DNA of 64,000 nucleotides from Bartonella taylorii (GCF_023920105.1 NZ_CP083693.1:823001-887000), one strand, 5' to 3'. Shown: positions 32,911 to 44,724, counted from the stretch's first letter. Made by a program: numbers and translations. The notes: generated from the letters alone by a model not told the origin.

Positions 32911-34314
32911 ATGATGCCACCTTTAAATAGTTTCGATGATTTAGGTCTTTCCGCAAAGGTTATTAAAGCGGTAAAATCAGCGGGATATACAGTTCCAACG
33001 CCTATTCAGAGTGGGACGATTCCCCACGTACTTCAAAGAAAAGACGTTCTAGGAATCGCTCAAACAGGAACGGGGAAAACAGCTTCTTTCGTTTTGCCTA
33101 TGCTCACACTACTTGAAAAAGGCCGCGCGAGAGCGCGTATGCCCCGTACTCTTATATTAGAACCAACACGGGAACTTGCGGCTCAAGTTGAAGAAAATTT
33201 CGATAAATACGGAATAAATCATCGCCTAAATGTTGCACTTTTAATTGGTGGTGTTTCTTTTGATCACCAAGATCGTAAACTTGAACGAGGAGCTGATGTT
33301 CTTATAGCAACACCAGGCCGCCTTCTTGATCATTTTGAACGCGGTAAATTGCTCCTAATGGGTGTTGAAATTCTTGTTATTGATGAAGCTGATCGCATGC
33401 TGGATATGGGTTTTATTCCTGATATTGAACGTATCTGTAAACTAACCCCCTTTACGCGTCAAACTTTGTTCTTTTCTGCAACAATGGCGCCAGAAATTAC
33501 CAAACTAACAAAACAGTTTTTACATTCTCCTGTATCTGTTGAAGTTACAAAAGCATCTTCAACAGCCACTACAATTACACAGAGACTCGTCAAATCTGGA
33601 AATAAGGCCTGGGATAAAAGAGCTGTTTTGCGAGAACTTATCCACAATGAAGGCAATGAGCTTAAAAATGCTATTATTTTTTGCAATCGAAAGAGGGATA
33701 TCTCTGAACTTTTTAGGTCTCTCGTCAGACATCATTTTAGTGTAGGCGCCCTTCATGGAGATATGGACCAATATTCGCGCACAAATACATTAGCCGATTT
33801 TAAAAATAATAAACTCACACTTCTTGTTGCTTCTGATGTTGCTGCCCGTGGACTCGATATCCCAGCTGTCAGCCATGTTTTTAACTATGATGTTCCTACA
33901 CATGCTGAAGACTATATTCATCGAATTGGTCGTACAGGACGTGCAAATCGTAGTGGAAAAGCTTTTACGATCGTCACAAAAGATGACCAAAAATATATCA
34001 ACGCCATTGAAGAAATGAGCAACGAAAAAATTGAATGGCTCAATGGAGATCTCTCTACTTTAACGACTGATGATCAAGAAGACCACATTGTTTTAAAGAA
34101 AAGATCTCCAAAACCATCAAAGAAGATTACTCAAAAAGAGTGCGTTGTTCAAACTCAAAAATCCTTAAAAAATGATAAAGTAGATTGCGTTCAAGCCACA
34201 AATAATAAAGTAAAACCATCTGAGCAGTATAACCCTCGAAAAAATAAGGATTTGTCTCCTCTTGGATTTGGGGATGATATCCCAGCATTTATGCTCATAA
34301 AAACCCGCACTTAA
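32911..34314 (+). CDS. DEAD-box ATP-dependent RNA helicase
   Basis: RNA-unwinding enzyme of the RhlE/DeaD group, likely acting in ribosome assembly or RNA decay. Motifs occur in order: PTPIQ (Q), AQTGTGKT (I), PTRELA (Ia), DEADRMLDMGF (II), SAT (III), ARGLDIP (V) and HRIGRTGRA (VI). After about residue 375 comes a Lys-rich tail with no domain, ending in LGFGDDIPAFML, typical of rhizobial RhlE-like proteins. The frame opens at a TTG (32872), but I prefer the tandem ATG at 32911 (MMPPLNSFDDLGLS), whose sequence matches the family N-terminus; neither start has a strong ribosome site. The stop is only 9 bases from the convergent gltX stop. Confidence 0.92.
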   Translation: MMPPLNSFDDLGLSAKVIKAVKSAGYTVPTPIQSGTIPHVLQRKDVLGIAQTGTGKTASFVLPMLTLLEKGRARARMPRTLILEPTRELAAQVEENFDKYGINHRLNVALLIGGVSFDHQDRKLERGADVLIATPGRLLDHFERGKLLLMGVEILVIDEADRMLDMGFIPDIERICKLTPFTRQTLFFSATMAPEITKLTKQFLHSPVSVEVTKASSTATTITQRLVKSGNKAWDKRAVLRELIHNEGNELKNAIIFCNRKRDISELFRSLVRHHFSVGALHGDMDQYSRTNTLADFKNNKLTLLVASDVAARGLDIPAVSHVFNYDVPTHAEDYIHRIGRTGRANRSGKAFTIVTKDDQKYINAIEEMSNEKIEWLNGDLSTLTTDDQEDHIVLKKRSPKPSKKITQKECVVQTQKSLKNDKVDCVQATNNKVKPSEQYNPRKNKDLSPLGFGDDIPAFMLIKTRT

Positions 34315-34323
34315 ACTGGTAAC

Positions 34324-35706
34324 TTACTCTCCTTGAAGTGTCAATCTTTCTACTACTTTCTCACGTCCTAAGAGCTGCAAAAGCTTTCCCATTTCAGGTC
34401 CATGATCCATTCCAGTAAGCGCCTGACGTAATGGCATAAACAAAGCTTTTCCGCTACGACCTGTTTTTTCTTTTAATGCCGTTGTCCAAACTTTCCAACT
34501 TTCATCATTCAATGCGCCTTCAGGCAAGAAATTGAGTGATTGACACACGAATGCACGATCTTCAAGCGCCACTGTATCAAAGTTCTTTGGTTCGTCATGA
34601 ATCATTTTCCACCAAAAGACAGCATCATTTACTTTGTCAATATTGCCTCTCATCGCATTCCAAAAACACTCCGCCTTATCGCCATCAATAGAAAGACTTT
34701 TAAGTCGTGTTTTAACTTCCGCATAGGTTAACTCATGCACAAGATGACGATTTAAAGCAAAAAGATCAGTAGTATCAAATTTTGCAACTGATTTTGACGT
34801 ATCTTGCAGATTAAAATGCTCTAAAAGTGCTACTTGATTGGGATATGGATGCACATTTTGTGATGTCCCAATCAAAACAGCGAGGCATTGAACAGCAATA
34901 GATTCAAACCCTTCCGCCCGTAGAGAGCGAATAGAAAGATCATTGTTACGTTTTGAAAACCCTTTTCCTAAAACCGTAGACAATAAATTAATATGGCCAA
35001 AAACTGGCAATTCTGCATTGAGTGCTTTAAAAAGAGCAATCTGAGCGCCTGTATTTGTAATGTGATCGTCCCCACGAATGATATGAGTAATGGCCATATC
35101 TATATCATCAACGACGGAAGGCAATGTATAAAGGTAGCTTCCATCTTCACGAATTAAAACAGGATCTGAAAGAGAGGCTAAATCAATCGCCTGTTTTCCT
35201 TTTACCGCATCATTCCAGCAAATTTCTGTTCTCCTTGTTTGCAAAGGATCATTTGCAAAATTAGGGAGAAGAAAACGCCAATGAGGTTTCCGACCTTGCA
35301 ATTCAAATGCTTTTTTATTTTCTGGTGTTAATTTCAATGCAGCGCGATCATAAATAGGGGGTAATTTGCGAGAAAGTTGGATTTTACGGCGCCGATCTAA
35401 TTCTTCCGCGGTCTCATAACAGGGATAAAGAAGACCACGTTGTTTTAGAGTTTCCGCAACTTCATCATATCGACTAAACCGTTTAGATTGATAATAAATC
35501 TCATCTGGTTGAATACCAAGCCATTCAAGATCAACTGCAATAGCATCAATATATTCCTGTTTAGAGCGTTCAACATCTGTATCATCGTAACGCAAAATAA
35601 AAGCTCCCTTATGCGCTTGCGCATAAAGCCAGTTGAACAGGGCACTACGGGTATTGCCAATATGAATATAACCTGTTGGAGAGGGTGCAAAACGGACTTT
35701 TATCAT
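34324..35706 (-). CDS. gltX: Glutamyl-tRNA synthetase (one of two paralogues)
   Basis: Class I synthetase charging tRNA-Glu or, as a second paralogue, tRNA-Gln. The HIGH-type motif is GYIHIGNTR near the N-terminus, and the KMSKS-type loop is [11 protein letters not shown], with Phe where Leu is usual in the other copy. The frame opens at a GTG (35730) inside nadE; I use the ATG at 35706 ([12 protein letters not shown]), giving 460 residues. It follows the nadE stop by 10 bases, so the two form an operon. The second copy at 44725-46152 differs strongly, so this is an old paralogue pair and not a recent duplication. Confidence 0.92.
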   Translation of the reverse strand: MIKVRFAPSPTGYIHIGNTRSALFNWLYAQAHKGAFILRYDDTDVERSKQEYIDAIAVDLEWLGIQPDEIYYQSKRFSRYDEVAETLKQRGLLYPCYETAEELDRRRKIQLSRKLPPIYDRAALKLTPENKKAFELQGRKPHWRFLLPNFANDPLQTRRTEICWNDAVKGKQAIDLASLSDPVLIREDGSYLYTLPSVVDDIDMAITHIIRGDDHITNTGAQIALFKALNAELPVFGHINLLSTVLGKGFSKRNNDLSIRSLRAEGFESIAVQCLAVLIGTSQNVHPYPNQVALLEHFNLQDTSKSVAKFDTTDLFALNRHLVHELTYAEVKTRLKSLSIDGDKAECFWNAMRGNIDKVNDAVFWWKMIHDEPKNFDTVALEDRAFVCQSLNFLPEGALNDESWKVWTTALKEKTGRSGKALFMPLRQALTGMDHGPEMGKLLQLLGREKVVERLTLQGE

Positions 35707-35716
35707 AAAATAATGC

Positions 35717-37378
35717 TCAAATTTTATCACGAAACCGATTTACAATGGGATAACGACGATCACGTCCGAAGTTTTTATAACTGATTTTTACGCCGGGAGC
35801 AGATTGTCGTCTTTTGTATTCGGCACCATAAAGAAGATGTTCTATTTTCTCAACTGTTTCGCGTAAATATCCACGTTTAACAATATCACAGATACTCATG
35901 TCATTTTCTACAAGAAATTGCAAGATATCATCTAAAACAGGATAAGGCGGAAGAGTGTCTTCATCTTTTTGATTTTCCCGAAGCTCCGCAGAAGGTGCTT
36001 TTTCTATAATATTGGGTGGAATTACAATCCCTTCTGGCCCCAACAAATTTTGCAAGTGATTGTTATTACGCCACTTCGCTAATGCATAGACCTGCGTTTT
36101 ATAAATGTCTTTAATAGGATTAAACCCTCCGTTCATATCACCATAGAGTGTTGCATATCCCACAGCCATTTCCGACTTATTACCTGTTGTTACCACCATT
36201 GAGCCAAATTTATTTGAAAGGGCCATCAAGATAGTACCGCGTATACGACTTTGAAGATTTTCTTCTGTCACATCAGATGGCAACCCTAAAAAAATAGGTG
36301 CCATTGTCCTCAAAAAAGCCTCAACAGGTTGTACAATTGGTATTACTTCATAGTGACATCCTAAAAAACGTGCACACTCTTTAGCATCTTTCAATGACTC
36401 TTGTGACGTATAATGATAGGGCATCATTATGGTGCGAACCCTCTCAGCTCCAAGAGCATCCACTGCTATTGCCGTACAAAGAGCTGAATCAATTCCTCCT
36501 GAAAGACCAAGAATAACATCCTTAAAACGGTTTTTATTGACGTAATCTCTCAAACCCAAAACACAGGCTTGATAATCAGCAGCTAATCCATTAAGAAGAT
36601 TTTCATTCGGGCCAGAAATACATTGCCATCCTGTCGTTTTTCTCTGCCAATGACTTAAAGCAATATGGCTTTCAAAATGTTTCATTTGAAACACCATTTT
36701 TCCTTGCCCATTTAGTGCAAAAGATCCCCCGTCAAAAACGAGCTCATCCTGCCCCCCAACAGGATTAGCATAAATAATCGGTATGCCAGATTGAAGCACT
36801 TGCGCATGAACAACTTCTATACGCTTTAATGTTTTATTACGATAATAAGGAGAACCATTAAGAACGAGAATGATCTCAGCTCCTTTATAGCCAAGCTTTG
36901 CACACAAAGAAGAATCATTCCAAATATCTTCACAAATCACTATTCCTAGTTCTATCCCGTGATAGACAATTGGCTCAGGGTATGAACCGGGGGAAAATAG
37001 TCGTTTTTCGTCAAATTCAGCATAATTAGGTAAATCAAACTTGAAGCTTTCAGCAACCATTTGTCCTTCATCAAGAATCATAACACCATTGTAAATGTTA
37101 TCATTACGCCTGAGAGGAAGACCCATTACAATTCCTGGCCCCCCTACTGTTATCTTTGCTAATTCCTTAACAGTATCTTCACATGTTTTTATAAAAGCAG
37201 GCTTTAAAACAAGATCTTCCGGCGGATAAGCACTTATAAAAAGCTCAGTGAATAAAACAAGATCAGCACCTTCTTCTTTAGCCGTTTGATGCGCCATAAC
37301 AGCAAGAGAATAATTTCCTTCAATATCACCGACGACAGGATTTAATTGGGCAACTGCTACCCGAAAATCATTTTTCAT
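35717..37378 (-). CDS. nadE: Glutamine-dependent NAD+ synthetase
   Basis: Makes NAD from deamido-NAD using glutamine as nitrogen donor. It has 553 residues with two domains. The N-terminal nitrilase-like glutaminase (1 to about 260) has Glu in [14 protein letters not shown], Lys in the FSPGSYPEP-to-GIELGI region and Cys in VICEDIW. The C-terminal NAD synthase has the P-loop SGGIDSALC and [20 protein letters not shown]. It probably starts the nadE-gltX transcript. Confidence 0.95.
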   Translation of the reverse strand: MKNDFRVAVAQLNPVVGDIEGNYSLAVMAHQTAKEEGADLVLFTELFISAYPPEDLVLKPAFIKTCEDTVKELAKITVGGPGIVMGLPLRRNDNIYNGVMILDEGQMVAESFKFDLPNYAEFDEKRLFSPGSYPEPIVYHGIELGIVICEDIWNDSSLCAKLGYKGAEIILVLNGSPYYRNKTLKRIEVVHAQVLQSGIPIIYANPVGGQDELVFDGGSFALNGQGKMVFQMKHFESHIALSHWQRKTTGWQCISGPNENLLNGLAADYQACVLGLRDYVNKNRFKDVILGLSGGIDSALCTAIAVDALGAERVRTIMMPYHYTSQESLKDAKECARFLGCHYEVIPIVQPVEAFLRTMAPIFLGLPSDVTEENLQSRIRGTILMALSNKFGSMVVTTGNKSEMAVGYATLYGDMNGGFNPIKDIYKTQVYALAKWRNNNHLQNLLGPEGIVIPPNIIEKAPSAELRENQKDEDTLPPYPVLDDILQFLVENDMSICDIVKRGYLRETVEKIEHLLYGAEYKRRQSAPGVKISYKNFGRDRRYPIVNRFRDKI

Positions 37379-37501
37379 AAGTCTTTATATCATTTCAACA
37401 GGTTGACAACCACAACTTTATTTTAATTATTGAAAACACTTCTTTTTCAAAAAGCTCTTCTCCCATAAACACCTAAAATGGAATATGATGGAGTTTTTTA
37501 T

Positions 37502-38881
37502 CTAACCATTTGCAGCAAGAGCCAATGAATCAGTATTACGATTTTTCTTAAGAAGTTCTGCAACAAGAAAAGCTAGTTCTAACGCTTGATCTGCATTTAA
37601 TCGCGGGTCACACTGGGTATGATAACGATTAGACAAATCTTCTACAGAAATAGCATGTGCCCCACCTGTACATTCTGTTACATCACGACCAGTCATTTCA
37701 ATATGAATGCCCCCTGGATAAGTTCCCTCTCCATAATGTACTGAAAAAAATCTCTCTACCTCCTTTAGTACATAATCAAAGGGGCGCGTTTTATAACCAT
37801 TTACAGTAACCGTATTGCCATGCATTGGATCACACGACCATGTAACTTTACGCTTCTCGCGCTCAACTGCTTGGATCAATTTAGGAAGATAATTCTCAAC
37901 CTTATCATAACCAAAACGCGTAATGAGCGTCAATCGCCCCGCTTCGTTTTCAGGGTTTAAAATATCAATCAATCTCAAAAGCTCATCGGGCTCAATGGAA
38001 GGACCACACTTTAACCCAAGTGGATTTTTGATACCGCGGCAATATTCAACATGCGCATGATCAATCTGACGTGTACGATCACCAATCCATAACATATGAC
38101 CAGACGTTGCATACCAATCTCCAGAAGTCGAATCAATCCGTGTCAAAGCCTCTTCATAGCCAAGCAAAAGCGCTTCATGACTGGTATAAAAAGATGTTTC
38201 ACGTAATGAAGAATTTGTTTTGGACGTAATCCCTATGGAACGCATAAAATCAATCGCTTCCGAAATACGCTCTGCCAACAACTCATAACGCTCTCCCTGC
38301 GGGCTGTTAGAAACAAAACTCAACATCCATGCATGAACATTTTCTAAATCTGCATATCCCCCTTGTGAAAAAGCACGCAATAGATTCAGTGTTGCTGCAG
38401 ATTGGCGATAAGCCATAGACATTCGTTGTGGATCAGGAATACGAGAATCCGTGCTAAATTCAATACCATTAATAATATCCCCCCGATAAGAAGGAAGCTC
38501 AACTCCTCCTTTGCTTTCCATATCGGAAGAGCGTGGCTTTGCAAACTGTCCTGCGATGCGACCGATTTTAACAACGGGTTTAGAACTGCCAAAAGTTAAA
38601 ACAATCGCCATTTGCAAAAATACGCGAAAAAAATCGCGAATATTATCAGCTTCATGTTCTGCAAAGCTTTCTGCACAATCTCCACCTTGTAATAAAAAAG
38701 CCTGACCTTGTGCAACAGCTGCTAATTTATTTTGCAAATCACGTGCTTCACCTGCAAAAACCAAAGGAGGATAACTACGTAGCTTTCGTTCAACATCCGC
38801 TAACACAGATTTATCCGGATAAATCGGAACTTGTTTAATTGCTCTTTCTCTCCAAGAGTCAGGCGCCCATTCTTTTATCAT
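37502..38881 (-). CDS. aroG: Class II 3-deoxy-7-phosphoheptulonate (DAHP) synthase
   Basis: Condenses phosphoenolpyruvate with erythrose 4-phosphate, the first step of the shikimate pathway. This is the plant-type class II enzyme, with [44 protein letters not shown] and the metal-binding DPMHGNT. The frame opens at 38908, but the ATG at 38881 ([10 protein letters not shown]) has GGAGAG at ideal spacing, giving 459 residues. Class II enzymes of this group are usually symbolised aroF or aroG, so the symbol is approximate. It stands alone between nadE and gor. Confidence 0.94.
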   Translation of the reverse strand: MIKEWAPDSWRERAIKQVPIYPDKSVLADVERKLRSYPPLVFAGEARDLQNKLAAVAQGQAFLLQGGDCAESFAEHEADNIRDFFRVFLQMAIVLTFGSSKPVVKIGRIAGQFAKPRSSDMESKGGVELPSYRGDIINGIEFSTDSRIPDPQRMSMAYRQSAATLNLLRAFSQGGYADLENVHAWMLSFVSNSPQGERYELLAERISEAIDFMRSIGITSKTNSSLRETSFYTSHEALLLGYEEALTRIDSTSGDWYATSGHMLWIGDRTRQIDHAHVEYCRGIKNPLGLKCGPSIEPDELLRLIDILNPENEAGRLTLITRFGYDKVENYLPKLIQAVEREKRKVTWSCDPMHGNTVTVNGYKTRPFDYVLKEVERFFSVHYGEGTYPGGIHIEMTGRDVTECTGGAHAISVEDLSNRYHTQCDPRLNADQALELAFLVAELLKKNRNTDSLALAANG

Positions 38882-38953
38882 TGCACTCTCTCCAGAGCTT
38901 AAAATCATAGCTTATCGTACTAAAACTCGCTCACTTACCACAATATGTGCTGT

Positions 38954-40345
38954 TTAATCTTCTACTTTCTTTCCATTTTCATAGATGTAACTTGGTTTAT
39001 ACATCGTCACCAATTCCTCTGCCATAGTTGGATGTACTGCCATAGTTTCATCAAAGACATCTTTCGTCAGCTTCCCCTTGAGAGATATGCCAATTAGCTG
39101 CGCTATCTCACCAGCGTTCTCCCCTAAAATATGAGCACCCACAACAATACGACTTTCACCATCAACAATAAGCTTCATAAACATTTTTTCCGAGCTCTCG
39201 GAAAGAACATTGCGCATAGAACGAAAAACCGTACGATAAATTTCAAGACGCTTATAACGATGTAACGCATCTTCTTCTGAAAGACCTACCGTTCCAATCT
39301 CAGGCTGTGAAAAAACCGCCGTCGTAATTAAATCATAATCAGGTGTAGTGGGTATATTCTCAAATGCAGTCTTAACAAAACATATTGCATCATGAATCGC
39401 AACAGGCGTCAATTGAATATGACCCGTTACATCACCCACAGCCCAAATGTGGGGGACACTTGTTGTCATTCTTTCATCAACAACAACTGCACCAAACTCA
39501 TTCACTTTAACGCCTGCCCGCTCAAGTCCTAAACCCATTGTATTTGGTACGCGCCCCGTAGCTAACATAACTTGATCAGTACTGATCATTTGCCCACTAG
39601 ATAAAACAAGATTATAACAATTTCCTGTAGCTTGCACTTTGGAAACTGTCTCTCCATAAATAATAGAAATCCCTTTTTCAACCATTGCATCATTAAGCAG
39701 CTGTCGCAAATCATAGTCAAAGTTACGAAGAATTAAATCACCACGATGGAGGAGCGTTGTTTTCACACCTAATTCATGAAAAATATTAGCGAATTCAACA
39801 CCAATATACCCGCCACCAACAATTACTATTGATTTTGGGAGTTTTTCAAGGTCAAAAATTTCATTGGAAGTAAGGCACAAATCATTGCCCTTTATTGTAG
39901 CGTTTGACGCAATTTTTGCACCCGTTGCGATTAAAATTTTTTCCGCAGTTATCCGTTCACCTGTTACAGGAAGCTCTAATGTATGATCATCCACAAAGAC
40001 AGCACGATTTTCATAAATATGAACATTATTATTTTGCAGTCCTTGGCGATAAAGTCCTTCTAATCTTGATATTTCTTTATTTTTAGCTGCAACTAATTTT
40101 TCCCAGCTAAAAATTGGTTCAGCATATTTCCAACCAAAACCAACGCTTTTACGGAACTCTTTTGCATATTGTGAGGCATAAACATACAATTTCTTAGGAA
40201 CACAACCGCGAATAACACAAGTACCTCCTATACGATATTCCTCTGCTATAGCGACACGCTTACCAAGCCCTCCAGCAAGGCGTGCTGCACGAACCCCACC
40301 AGAACCGCTTCCAATAACGAATAAATCAAAATCAAAAGAACCCAC
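38954..40345 (-). CDS. gor: Glutathione-disulfide reductase
   Basis: NADPH-dependent flavoprotein that regenerates reduced glutathione. It has 463 residues. The FAD site is VIGSGSGGVRAARLA, the redox disulfide is C43/C48 in GGTCVIRGCVPKKL, the NADPH fold is GGGYIGVEFA, and the C-terminal catalytic His-Glu is in VHPTMAEELV. The variant spacing sequence VIRG between the cysteines is the form seen in rhizobial and plant enzymes. The start is GTG at 40345, with AAGGA seven to eight bases upstream. Confidence 0.94.
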   Translation of the reverse strand: MGSFDFDLFVIGSGSGGVRAARLAGGLGKRVAIAEEYRIGGTCVIRGCVPKKLYVYASQYAKEFRKSVGFGWKYAEPIFSWEKLVAAKNKEISRLEGLYRQGLQNNNVHIYENRAVFVDDHTLELPVTGERITAEKILIATGAKIASNATIKGNDLCLTSNEIFDLEKLPKSIVIVGGGYIGVEFANIFHELGVKTTLLHRGDLILRNFDYDLRQLLNDAMVEKGISIIYGETVSKVQATGNCYNLVLSSGQMISTDQVMLATGRVPNTMGLGLERAGVKVNEFGAVVVDERMTTSVPHIWAVGDVTGHIQLTPVAIHDAICFVKTAFENIPTTPDYDLITTAVFSQPEIGTVGLSEEDALHRYKRLEIYRTVFRSMRNVLSESSEKMFMKLIVDGESRIVVGAHILGENAGEIAQLIGISLKGKLTKDVFDETMAVHPTMAEELVTMYKPSYIYENGKKVED

Positions 40346-40479
40346 GAACTATTCCTTCTCATACATCTACAATAATAAGCTATGATCGTTTATTATCAAA
40401 TGAAAACCTTTTTGTTTTCAATTTTATTTTCAAGCAGCATTTTTATAAAGCAATAATCCTAAAAAGACCTGTTTCTATT

Positions 40480-40501
40480 AAAAACGGCGGGGTCACCGCC
40501 G
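40480..40501 (-). terminator. Rho-independent terminator after the DUF2059 gene
   Basis: On the minus strand a GC-rich hairpin, CGGCGG with loop TGACC and arm CCGCCG (40485-40501), is followed directly by TTTTTAAT. It lies about 50 bp past the stop of the DUF2059 gene and before gor. This is the best intrinsic terminator in the window. Confidence 0.85.
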
Positions 40502-40553
40502 ACTTTTATAATAAATTAAAAAATCCCACACTCTTATAATGATATCAATCAAA

Positions 40554-41111
40554 CTATTTGTGATTTTCTGAAGATCCCGATTTCATAGGCGTAGCAGAGT
40601 TATTTAAATGAAGCGTTTCAGACATCTCTTTTTTCACATTTTTTATAAGATCCTGCATAAGAGCAGAACGCCACGTATCAAATGTAGAGTAAGCATCACG
40701 CGCAATATTTGGAACTTCTGTCAAAAACTTTTTACCGGTATCAGAACTATAGAATGCCGTGATTGCATCAAGTTCTTCTTGAGTAAAATATTTTGCATAT
40801 ACATGAGCAATCTCTTTTTCTAAATCAGAGCGCCGTTTAGCCAAAGCAAGCGCCTGTTTATCAACAATATCAGAAATAGAAGTTGCCAAATTGGGATCAT
40901 CGCTGATCAATTCATTTTTAAAATCATGTGCCGCATTCGGTAAAAAGCTATCAAATTGATCAGTTGCACGAATAGCGCCGATAGCCTTTCTTGCCGAATT
41001 TAAATGCTGTTCGCTCACGCCTTGAGCACAAGCCATCCCAATATTGACTACCAAAACGGCAGCTACACCACAATACGCTACAAAACGCTGAAAAGAAAAT
41101 ATTGTTTTCAT
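40554..41111 (-). CDS. Exported DUF2059-domain protein
   Basis: Periplasmic protein of unknown function. It has 185 residues. The signal peptide covers about residues 1-30 (FVAYCGVAAVLVVNIGMACA, cleaved near AQG). The DUF2059 core falls at about 85-150, with the diagnostic YAKYFTQEELDAITAFYSS and DTGKKFLTEVP. The C-terminal tail is polar. Homologues are common in Hyphomicrobiales and uncharacterised. It stands between rpiA and gor on the same strand and has its own terminator. Confidence 0.85.
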   Translation of the reverse strand: MKTIFSFQRFVAYCGVAAVLVVNIGMACAQGVSEQHLNSARKAIGAIRATDQFDSFLPNAAHDFKNELISDDPNLATSISDIVDKQALALAKRRSDLEKEIAHVYAKYFTQEELDAITAFYSSDTGKKFLTEVPNIARDAYSTFDTWRSALMQDLIKNVKKEMSETLHLNNSATPMKSGSSENHK

Positions 41112-41181
41112 TTAATGATTACCCCGATGACTAATTATAATCCAAATTCGTTATTTTATCCAAAACCTTCAATACCCTTTT

Positions 41182-41922
41182 TTATTGTGCTAGCATATCC
41201 TCATGTAAATTGTCTTCTCTAAAATTAAACGGTTCTAAAACTTTTATTTGTCCATCAGCCATCGCTATAATTGCACGCGAAGCCAATCCCAAAAAAAGAC
41301 CATGCTCAACAACACCAGGAATAGCAAGGAGTGCATCCGATAATAGTTTTGGCTGCAAAATACACCCCCAAGATGCATCAAAAATGAAATGTCCACCATC
41401 TGTTTCAAAAGGAGTTTCTCCATTCATGCGTAATGCAATTTCTCCAGAAAGACCTAAATCATCGGCTACTTTTTTGATAGCTCTGCGTGTAGTATGCATA
41501 CCAAACGGATTAACTTCAATCGGCAATGCAAAAGCACCAAGCCTTTTTACCATCTTTGTTTCATCAGCAATAATAAGCATTGCACGAGAAGCCGATGCTA
41601 CAATTTTTTCATGTAACAGCGCGCCCCCTCCCCCTTTAATAAGAGTCATTTCTGGACCAATTTCATCAGCCCCATCGATATCAAGATCTAGTTCAGGTAT
41701 CTGTTCTAAAGTACTGATAGGCACCCCAAATTTACGACAGAGTTGCTCAGAATATAATGAAGTAGAAACACCAGTCACACGAAGACCATCTCCAACACGC
41801 CCACCTAGAAGGCGAATAAATTCATTTACTGTCGAACCAGTTCCTATACCAAGCCGCATACCATCTTCAACAAATTCAAGCGCTTTAACAGCCGCCATTT
41901 TTTTTAACTGCTGAACATTCAT
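41182..41922 (-). CDS. rpiA: Ribose-5-phosphate isomerase A
   Basis: Interconverts ribose 5-phosphate and ribulose 5-phosphate in the pentose phosphate pathway. It has 246 residues. Conserved segments are [13 protein letters not shown], the catalytic [22 protein letters not shown] with its Asp and Lys, and the phosphate-binding EKIVASAS region. The ATG at 41922 has GGTGA upstream. The stop is about 70 bp from the DUF2059 gene. A 234-codon frame on the opposite strand is a shadow of this gene. Confidence 0.95.
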   Translation of the reverse strand: MNVQQLKKMAAVKALEFVEDGMRLGIGTGSTVNEFIRLLGGRVGDGLRVTGVSTSLYSEQLCRKFGVPISTLEQIPELDLDIDGADEIGPEMTLIKGGGGALLHEKIVASASRAMLIIADETKMVKRLGAFALPIEVNPFGMHTTRRAIKKVADDLGLSGEIALRMNGETPFETDGGHFIFDASWGCILQPKLLSDALLAIPGVVEHGLFLGLASRAIIAMADGQIKVLEPFNFREDNLHEDMLAQ

Positions 41923-42277
41923 GAATTACTTCACCTTTTACCAATCAGTGTTATCGATTACAAATTGATAACAAAAATTAATCTATTGCCTCTGCCTCAA
42001 TCTGCCATAAATTCATTCGTTACCTTTTTAATTGAAGAAGTGTTAATGATTATAAGAATATATGATAATAATAAAATAGAATAATTAACAATTTTATCTT
42101 TTTATAAAACTCATTGACATTTTCCATATCAAATAAGCATTTTTAGCTTCTCTTTCACTATCAATGAGGTGCACCCATAAAAGGCCTCTACAAAATTATA
42201 AATTGTTCAGGATATCAACAAATCGTCTGTTTTGAAAAACTATAAACCATTGGGATATCTGTATCGGAAAAATGTGC
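41923..42277. other. Intergenic spacer between comEC and rpiA
   Basis: A 355-bp AT-rich region with no open frame, no RNA fold and no gene relic that I can identify. It should hold the rpiA promoter. Confidence 0.6.
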
Positions 42278-44611
42278 CTATAATTTCCTGTTTTGTTGTT
42301 GCTCTATCATGAAGAAGGATCGAGAATACGATAAGTTATACAGTTCTTGTGAATGTTGCCTGTGTATATTCCAAGGTCTATAAAACCCCATAGAAGACCA
42401 AATAATATCACCACTTTTGGTCATCATAACACTCCCTCGTGATAACAATTGTTGGGGAGTAAATATTATTTTTGTCTTCTTGTTGCATGTTTGATTACTC
42501 ATTACAAATGTCTTAATCATGATATCTGCCTCTATGCATTGATCTATTTCTCCATGCAAGACAACCACTCTTAATCCATTTTCTAATAAGGACGCACAAA
42601 CATGATTATCACAAACGAACTGCTCATGAAACGAAGGACCATATTTCGTTGGTTTTATCATCTCATTCACACGAAATGATTTTTCCAATATGGAAGTCGT
42701 GAATTTAGAAATATAGTAACGATCAATATATAATTTCTTTTCATTAACAACCCCCACGAGTCTCATATTATCGGCTATAATGAGTTGTATAGGTGAATGC
42801 ACTAAGCAAACATAAATACCAGCTAAGATAAAAAGACAAAAAAAGTACCTGATGGATGTTTTAAAAAAAATTAGCCCAACCAAACCTATACTCAATAAAA
42901 CCAACGCAGATAACGGCATAAATCCAGGATTCAACTCAGGAGAAATGGCTTTTATAGCGTGAGCAATTTTTATCACAAGATCAACACCAAAACCCATAAT
43001 TTGAAGCGGTAACCATTCAAGCCCCCAAAACATTGCAAGGACTGCGATTAATCCAAAAGGTATAATGAGCATTGATACTATTGGCAGAGCTAACGCATTA
43101 CTGATAATGCTAAGAGTTGCAATATTGGAAAAATGATAAGCAGCATAAATTCCACTGGCAGCGCCCGCCACAAATGAAGATGCACATGTTGAAAGTATCG
43201 TTAAGAGTACAAAACGAATCATTCCACCTCCAACGTAAGATGGTGTTGTTTTCCTTTTACGAAAAAGTGAGCCCCCGCTCCACCAATCAAAAGACGCAAT
43301 CAAAGCTGCCGTTGCAGAAAAAGACATTTGAAAGCTGGGACCTAATATTTCATGCGGCGTAACAGCAAGGGTTATCAGACCTGCAATAGCAAAATTACGT
43401 ATTGTTACAGCAGAACGATTACACAATACGGCAATCAACATAACAGCAATCATCACAAAACTTCTCTTTGCTGATACAGCGGCACCAGAGAGTATCAAAT
43501 AAAAAGCTGTCATCATTAATGCCGCAATGGCAGCGAATTTTTTAGCAGAATAATAGGATGAAAAAACTGGGAAAAGTGCTAAAAAACTGCGAATACACAC
43601 AAGAACTATGCCACTCAACAGAGCCATATGCAAACCTGATATTGATAAAATGTGCGCTAATCCAACCTTACGCAATGCTTCATTTGTATCATTTGAAATA
43701 CCACCCCGCTGTCCCGTTATAAGAGCAGCCGCAACACTCCCTTTTTCTTGGTCAATTGCCATACGGATTCTCTGTGTCATGTTCGTCCGTAAATTTTCAA
43801 TTTTCTGTTGGACTATACTTAATATTTTATCCGACTGTAAAACTGATATTTTTATTGGTTTTCCTAAATAAACTCCCTGAGCACCAATTCCTTTAAAATA
43901 ATTATGGAAACTAAAATCGTAGCCTCCTGGACGTACCGGCCCAGATAACGCACGAATCTTGACTTTCCCATATAGGCCATCACCAATTGCTAATCCATAG
44001 GGTAAATACCTTGCTGACAAACGAATACGATGAGGAGTATGGTGTAATATTGGCTTTTGTGTACTCAAAACATCTAGAACTAAACGAAATCCCCCTTTTT
44101 GCCTTGAATCAATAGAAACAATCCTTCCTGTTAATGTGGTGACAATGTCTCTACTCAACATTGTTGTAGATACACGCCACGTTTCTATTTTTGCGGCCAA
44201 AGCACCCAATACAATACAAAACAGAAATCCCGCGGTAATCCATACTTTCCGATAAAAACGTGAAATATGGAGTATTCCAAGAAAGATGCTAACCAACACA
44301 CCAAATTGTCCCCAACTTGGCTCTCTCTCCACACTAAAATAATAAATGATGCCTATGGAAAAAAAGATTAAAATCAATGAAAAAAGAATTCCAAAAGAGA
44401 TTTCTTTGTTTATGCAATCTACCAACCATTTCCAGAAAAAAGTTATTGCTTCTTTTAAAAGTGTAAATAAAAATAGCTTTTTCCCGGTACAATTGTTGTT
44501 ATTTGTATCATAATGCGTAGAAAAAGCATCCCGCCCTATCAGACTTGATTTTTTTCTTTCTATCACACCACTTATGGATAAAGCATCCTTAACTTTATTT
44601 TGATTAAACAT
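42278..44611 (-). CDS. comEC: ComEC/Rec2-family membrane protein
   Basis: Membrane channel protein of the DNA-uptake family. The frame opens at a TTG (44617), but the ATG at 44611 (MFNQNKVKDAL) has GGGG at suitable spacing, giving 777 residues. The N-terminal hydrophobic helices and OB-like DUF4131 region (about 75-250) are followed by the Competence domain with GLAHILSISGLHMALLSG, the family hallmark, and about ten membrane helices. The C-terminal 150 residues are soluble but show no HxHxDH nuclease motif, as is usual for proteobacterial forms of this length. Whether it supports natural transformation is not known; no other com gene is in the window. It is divergent from gltX, 114 bp away. 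Confidence 0.88.
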   Translation of the reverse strand: MFNQNKVKDALSISGVIERKKSSLIGRDAFSTHYDTNNNNCTGKKLFLFTLLKEAITFFWKWLVDCINKEISFGILFSLILIFFSIGIIYYFSVEREPSWGQFGVLVSIFLGILHISRFYRKVWITAGFLFCIVLGALAAKIETWRVSTTMLSRDIVTTLTGRIVSIDSRQKGGFRLVLDVLSTQKPILHHTPHRIRLSARYLPYGLAIGDGLYGKVKIRALSGPVRPGGYDFSFHNYFKGIGAQGVYLGKPIKISVLQSDKILSIVQQKIENLRTNMTQRIRMAIDQEKGSVAAALITGQRGGISNDTNEALRKVGLAHILSISGLHMALLSGIVLVCIRSFLALFPVFSSYYSAKKFAAIAALMMTAFYLILSGAAVSAKRSFVMIAVMLIAVLCNRSAVTIRNFAIAGLITLAVTPHEILGPSFQMSFSATAALIASFDWWSGGSLFRKRKTTPSYVGGGMIRFVLLTILSTCASSFVAGAASGIYAAYHFSNIATLSIISNALALPIVSMLIIPFGLIAVLAMFWGLEWLPLQIMGFGVDLVIKIAHAIKAISPELNPGFMPLSALVLLSIGLVGLIFFKTSIRYFFCLFILAGIYVCLVHSPIQLIIADNMRLVGVVNEKKLYIDRYYISKFTTSILEKSFRVNEMIKPTKYGPSFHEQFVCDNHVCASLLENGLRVVVLHGEIDQCIEADIMIKTFVMSNQTCNKKTKIIFTPQQLLSRGSVMMTKSGDIIWSSMGFYRPWNIHRQHSQELYNLSYSRSFFMIEQQQNRKL

Positions 44612-44724
44612 CCGCAAATCCCCACTTTACTTATAATGCGGCTCTTGCACACCTTATCATCTATGCTAACATACCACTTCCATAAAATTTCATAAGTAAC
44701 ATCTTAATTTAAAGGAAGATATCC

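Noticed and set aside
41210-41914. A 234-codon open frame on the plus strand
   Set aside because: It lies wholly opposite rpiA, whose motifs are unmistakable; the reverse frame is a codon-usage shadow with no ribosome site or family resemblance.
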